From: Elizabethkingia bruuniana
Lineage (GTDB): Bacteria; Bacteroidota; Bacteroidia; Flavobacteriales; Weeksellaceae
DNA: 64,000 nucleotides
NCBI RefSeq assembly: GCF_002024805.1
Contig: NZ_CP014337.1
Span: forward strand, 1,674,001-1,738,000
Reading direction: 5' to 3'
In this document: positions 60,618-64,000 of the stretch, piece by piece
How the letters are laid out: each line of letters begins with the position of its first letter
How positions within the stretch are numbered: position 1 is the stretch's first letter
Made by a program: the position numbers and the translations under genes
Notes under the pieces: model-generated
Databases searched by the model: none
The model's input: only the letters and a program-made list of their open reading frames with translations
What the model was told of the DNA's origin: nothing

Positions 60618-61691
60618 ATGAAATTCAACAAGACCTCTATTAAATTTTTAGAAAATTATCTAAATACTTCATCTCCAACAGGTTTCGAACACAATGGACA
60701 AAAAGCCTGGACTGAATATATTAAACCCTATGTAGACAAAATTGAAGTTGATAACTATGGTACTGCATACGGTATTATCAATCCTGAAGCTGAATTTAAA
60801 GTAGTTATAGAAGCCCACGCTGATGAAATCTCGTGGTATGTAAACTATATTACGGATGATGGCTTTATCTATGTAATCCGCAACGGAGGCTCTGATCAGG
60901 TAATTGCACCGTCCAAGGTAGTAGATATCCATGGTGAGAAAGGTGTGGTAAAAGGTGTATTCGGATGGCCGGCTATTCACACCCGTGCTAATCAGAATGA
61001 GCCAACACCAAAGCTGGACAATATCTTTATCGATTGTGGTGCCACTACTAAACAGGAAGTAGAAGACCTTGGAATATTTGTAGGCTGTATGATCACCTAT
61101 CCGGACACTTTCTTCGAGCTTAATGACAGATATTTTGTATGCAGAGCTCTGGACAATCGTATTGGGGGATTTATGATTGCAGAAGTAGCGAGACTTCTTC
61201 AGGAAAACAAAAAGAAACTGCCATTTGGATTGTACATTACCAACTCTGTACAGGAAGAAGTAGGTTTATATGGTGCAGAAATGATTGCAGATACTATAAA
61301 ACCTAATATAGCTATCGTTACCGATGTAACTCATGATACAACAACACCAATGATAGAAAAGAAAAAGGAAGGTGACCAAAAGTGTGGTAACGGACCTGTA
61401 GTTTTCTTTGCTCCGAGTGTGCATCACACCATCCGTGAATTGATTATTGATACGGCGAAAAAGAAAAAAATACCATTCCAGAGAGCTGCGGCCAGCCGTG
61501 CAACAGGTACAGATACAGATGCTTTTGCTCATTCTAACGGCGGTGTTCCTTCTGCATTAATTTCATTACCTTTACGATACATGCATACCACTGTAGAAAT
61601 GGTAAGTAAAGAAGATGTCGGGAATGTTATTCAGCTTATTTATGAAACATTGCTGAAGATAAAACCTGATATGAACCTTAAGTATTACTAA
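60618..61691 (+). CDS. M42-family metallopeptidase
   Basis: 357 residues, no signal peptide, cytosolic. Metal ligands are seen in [14 protein letters not shown] (His-Asp), [11 protein letters not shown] (Asp), [12 protein letters not shown] (Glu-Glu) and TDVTHD, with the final histidine in [11 protein letters not shown]42 enzymes are tetrahedral aminopeptidases (also glucanase-like homologues). Followed by scoA after 25 bp. Confidence 0.94.
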   Translation: MKFNKTSIKFLENYLNTSSPTGFEHNGQKAWTEYIKPYVDKIEVDNYGTAYGIINPEAEFKVVIEAHADEISWYVNYITDDGFIYVIRNGGSDQVIAPSKVVDIHGEKGVVKGVFGWPAIHTRANQNEPTPKLDNIFIDCGATTKQEVEDLGIFVGCMITYPDTFFELNDRYFVCRALDNRIGGFMIAEVARLLQENKKKLPFGLYITNSVQEEVGLYGAEMIADTIKPNIAIVTDVTHDTTTPMIEKKKEGDQKCGNGPVVFFAPSVHHTIRELIIDTAKKKKIPFQRAAASRATGTDTDAFAHSNGGVPSALISLPLRYMHTTVEMVSKEDVGNVIQLIYETLLKIKPDMNLKYY

Positions 61692-61716
61692 ATCAACCCT
61701 AAAAATAAATCTAATA

Positions 61717-62415
61717 ATGATTAATAAAACTGTTAAAAATGTACAGGAGGCCTGTGACGGAATTCAGGATGGCATGACGATTATGCTTGGAGGTTTCGGT
61801 CTTTGCGGAATTCCTGAAAATTGTATTGCAGAATTGGTAAAAAAGGAAGTGAAAGACCTTACTTGTATTTCTAACAATGCCGGAGTCGATGATTTTGGAC
61901 TAGGTTTACTTCTTCATAAAAGACAAATTAAGAAGATGATATCTTCTTATGTAGGTGAGAATGCGGAATTCGAACGACAGCTTCTTAGCGGCGAACTGGA
62001 AGTGGAACTGATCCCGCAAGGGACATTAGCAACCCGTTGTATGGCTGCTGGCTACGGAATGCCGGCTGTCTATACTCCTGCAGGTGTAGGTACTGAGGTT
62101 GCGGAAGGCAAAGAAGTGCGCAACTTCGATGGTAAAGACTATTTACTGGAATATGCTTTCGACGCAGATTTTGCAATTGTAAAGGCCTGGAAAGGCGATA
62201 CTGCCGGAAATCTTATTTTCCGTTCTACTTCCAGAAACTTTAATCCGGTAATGGCTATGGCAGGTAAAATAACCATTGCTGAAGTTGAAGAATTGGTTGA
62301 AGTCGGAGAGCTTAACCCCGATGAAATTCATACTCCCGGAATCTATGTTCATAGAATATTCCAGGGTGATCATTATGAAAAAAGAATTGAACAGAGAACG
62401 GTAAGAAAGAAATAG
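61717..62415 (+). CDS. scoA: 3-oxoacid CoA-transferase subunit A
   Basis: 232 residues. Transfers CoA between succinate and 3-oxoacids such as acetoacetate. Typical start [65 protein letters not shown], then [40 protein letters not shown]. Subunit B follows after 72 bp containing a palindromic repeat. No neighbouring gene identifies the acid. Confidence 0.95.
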   Translation: MINKTVKNVQEACDGIQDGMTIMLGGFGLCGIPENCIAELVKKEVKDLTCISNNAGVDDFGLGLLLHKRQIKKMISSYVGENAEFERQLLSGELEVELIPQGTLATRCMAAGYGMPAVYTPAGVGTEVAEGKEVRNFDGKDYLLEYAFDADFAIVKAWKGDTAGNLIFRSTSRNFNPVMAMAGKITIAEVEELVEVGELNPDEIHTPGIYVHRIFQGDHYEKRIEQRTVRKK

Positions 62416-62423
62416 TAATAATG

Positions 62424-62463
62424 ATTTGAAAATTTGAAAACATATATTTTCAAATTTTCAAAT
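62424..62463. repeat. 17-bp inverted repeat between scoA and scoB
   Basis: ATTTGAAAATTTGAAAA and TTTTCAAATTTTCAAAT pair perfectly around CATATA; a further direct copy of CAAATTTTCAAATT follows (to 62480). The motif TTTGAAAATTTG is repeated. It forms a long AU hairpin in the intercistronic RNA; it may be a repeat family of this lineage, a processing site, or a weak attenuator. Confidence 0.7.
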
Positions 62464-62487
62464 TGCCAAATTTTCAAATTATTAAAC

Positions 62488-63144
62488 ATGTTAACAAAAG
62501 AACAAATTGCACAACGTATTGCAAGAGAAATAAAAAATAATAGTTATGTTAATCTGGGTATTGGGATTCCTACACTGGTTGCCAACTATATTCCGGAGGG
62601 TGTAAATGTTGTATTACAATCTGAAAATGGATTACTAGGTATGGGGCCTTTTCCTTTTGAAGGTGAAGAAGATCCGGATCTTATTAATGCCGGTAAACAA
62701 ACCATCACTACTCTTCCCGGATCTGCTATTTTTGATTCTGCATTAAGTTTCGGAATGATCAGAGCACAAAAAGTAGATCTTACAATTCTTGGTGCTATGG
62801 AAGTTTCTGAGAACGGAGATATAGCCAACTGGAAAATTCCAGGAAAGATGGTAAAAGGTATGGGTGGCGCTATGGATCTTGTAGCTTCTGCGAAAAATAT
62901 TATCGTAGCAATGCAGCAGGTAAATAAAAGTGGCGAGAGCAAACTATTGCCGGAATGTACTTTACCATTAACCGGAGTAAAATGTATTAAAAAGATTGTT
63001 ACTGAATTAGGCGTTTACGAAGTACTTCCTGAAGGTGGATTTAAAGTTCTGGAAAGAGCTCCCGGAGTAAGCCTTGAAGAAATAAAAGCCGCTACGGCCG
63101 GAAAGCTTTACGCAGATGATAATGTACCAGAAATGGTATTTTAA
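62488..63144 (+). CDS. scoB: 3-oxoacid CoA-transferase subunit B
   Basis: The start at 62488 (MLTKEQIAQRIAREIKNNSYVNLGIGIPTLVANYIPEG) is preferred over 62434, which would translate the repeat. 218 residues. The catalytic glutamate that forms the CoA thioester lies in LQSENGLLGMGPFPFEGEEDPDLINAGKQTITTLPGSAIFDSALSFGMIRAQKVDL (ENGLLG motif). The protein ends ...EVLPEGGFKVLERAPGVSLEEI. Operon with scoA. Confidence 0.95.
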   Translation: MLTKEQIAQRIAREIKNNSYVNLGIGIPTLVANYIPEGVNVVLQSENGLLGMGPFPFEGEEDPDLINAGKQTITTLPGSAIFDSALSFGMIRAQKVDLTILGAMEVSENGDIANWKIPGKMVKGMGGAMDLVASAKNIIVAMQQVNKSGESKLLPECTLPLTGVKCIKKIVTELGVYEVLPEGGFKVLERAPGVSLEEIKAATAGKLYADDNVPEMVF

Positions 63145-63154
63145 ACAAAATAAC

Positions 63155-63180
63155 AGTCAGCTTTTAGCTGGCTTTTTTTT
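63155..63180 (+). terminator. scoAB terminator
   Basis: AGTCAGC-tttta-GCTGGCT (one T-G pair) followed by eight T. It overlaps the last codons of the convergent membrane-protein gene. Confidence 0.85.
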
Positions 63181-63972
63181 GCTATTTACTTTTCCGGATA
63201 AATCTGCAGGAGTTGATTTAAAGATAAACATGAAGTAGCCATAAATACTAAAAACCAGTACAATAACAAAAAACAAACAGATGAAGAATCCGCCCCAACT
63301 GAGATCCGAATTGCCTGCTAACTTACCCAGTAAGGCTTTTGTCATTAGTAATGCCATAAAGAGCATCATTCCCGGAATGACAAGATATCCGAAAATGATT
63401 GTTGTAAACAATACCGCCTTATCTTTCAGGTATTCATTCCGGAGGCCATACCCAAGGATAAAAAGTAAACCAGAATAAAAAACGGCAAGAAATACCAACT
63501 CACCAAAATAAATGATATACCGCTTCGGATTGAAAGCATAAGCATAATTCATTCCTTCTTTATAGCCCACTTTCACAAAACTTCCTTCAGAAAAGCGTTC
63601 TTCAGAAGCCATATTCAAAGGAATATTAATGATGTGATTATTCTGATCTGCAAAACCTACCAAAGGTCTGTATTCAGAGACTCCCAGGTTCTTTTCACGT
63701 ACACCTACCCTATAAGATGGATCAATTACTTTAGCAGAATATTTCGGAAGAGAGAATTCATGACTTATCTGCTTTACAACAGCTCCTGTCAGTATAACTG
63801 TAAATAAAATCACAATATAGCTGACTGCTGATGCATAAGACAATGAAAAAAAATAATTAAGTCTGGTTACTTCTTTCTGAGATTGTCTTAAAAAATTATG
63901 GGCCAGTCCAATAGAAACCAGCCCTGTAATAAGGTAGAACCACCAGGAAAGTTCTATGACTTCCAGCTGCAT
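63157..63972 (-). CDS. DUF3592-like membrane protein
   Basis: 271 residues. Starts MQLEVIELSWWFYLITGLVSIGLAHNF; membrane segments near 10-25, 45-70 (AVSYIVILFTVILTGAVVK), 150-175, 185-215 and 230-255. A soluble middle part (SAKVIDPSYRVGVREKNLGVSEYRPLVGFADQNNHIINIPLNMASEERFSEGSFVKVGYKEGMNYAYAF) has the style of the DUF3592/NfeD-like beta domain, a small hub of unknown role. A basic tail ends it. The stop lies inside the scoAB terminator stem. Confidence 0.7.
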   Translation of the reverse strand: MQLEVIELSWWFYLITGLVSIGLAHNFLRQSQKEVTRLNYFFSLSYASAVSYIVILFTVILTGAVVKQISHEFSLPKYSAKVIDPSYRVGVREKNLGVSEYRPLVGFADQNNHIINIPLNMASEERFSEGSFVKVGYKEGMNYAYAFNPKRYIIYFGELVFLAVFYSGLLFILGYGLRNEYLKDKAVLFTTIIFGYLVIPGMMLFMALLMTKALLGKLAGNSDLSWGGFFICLFFVIVLVFSIYGYFMFIFKSTPADLSGKVNSKKKPAKS

Positions 63973-64000
63973 GCTAAAGCCCTTAACCGCTTTCTCCTGA

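Overview
The window comes from a low-GC member of the Bacteroidota, most likely the Flavobacteriales family Weeksellaceae (Chryseobacterium/Elizabethkingia type). The evidence is: promoter cores of the Bacteroidota type (TAnnTTTG at -7, TTG/TTTG near -33) before many genes; few Shine-Dalgarno sites; lineage-typical families (GLPGLI, DUF2911, DUF4294, fimbrillin-like, DUF4988-type stalk, 7TMR-DISM kinase); and an initiator tRNA without encoded CCA. Genus-level placement is inference.

Layout. 1-9.7 kb is an accessory block entirely on the minus strand: a WG-repeat protein cut by the window edge, a broken leucine-rich-repeat gene, orphan cytosolic proteins, an SMI1/KNR4 (SUKH) protein, a DUF7660-like protein, and several lipoproteins or secreted proteins. 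A ~238-bp imperfect repeat ending in a GC-rich palindrome occurs twice here. 9.8-15.2 kb holds a 50-aa membrane protein, a YeiH-type exporter with its LysR regulator, two GNAT acetyltransferases, a DUF2911 protein, and a Cys-rich leader peptide followed by a GLPGLI protein. 15.2-21 kb is the pyrimidine operon pyrB-carA-(four-helix-bundle gene)-carB, with a leader that looks like a pyrBI-type attenuator. 21-32.4 kb is mostly housekeeping: acs, a GH43 enzyme, pheA, rarA, yidD, lgt, mscL, serA. 32.4-38.2 kb is an RND efflux operon. 38.3-40 kb has idi and gcvT. 40-45.3 kb is a two-component system divergent from an outer-membrane-barrel/RCC1-lipoprotein pair, with two identical operator-like sequences between them. 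45.3-51.7 kb has an ArsC-like protein, an S41 protease, a thioesterase, tRNA-fMet, a second Cys-rich peptide/GLPGLI pair, and an S9 peptidase. 51.8-64 kb has yciO, yaaA, prmC, a Coq4-like protein, a fimbrillin-like lipoprotein, DoxX, ilvE, mnmD, a Nudix protein, an S1/P1 nuclease, a DUF4294 protein, an M42 peptidase, scoAB and a membrane protein.

Most notable: (1) two unlinked copies of the same small module, consisting of a short leader-type Cys-rich peptide, an RNA hairpin, and a secreted GLPGLI protein; (2) a 26-codon leader peptide whose stop codon sits in a terminator just upstream of pyrB, preceded by a U-rich run; (3) a perfect 16-bp sequence present once in front of each of two divergent operons, one encoding a two-component system and the other a surface module; (4) a Coq4-type protein with an intact metal motif in a lineage expected to use menaquinone. 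No CRISPR array, prophage, transposase or rRNA operon was seen.
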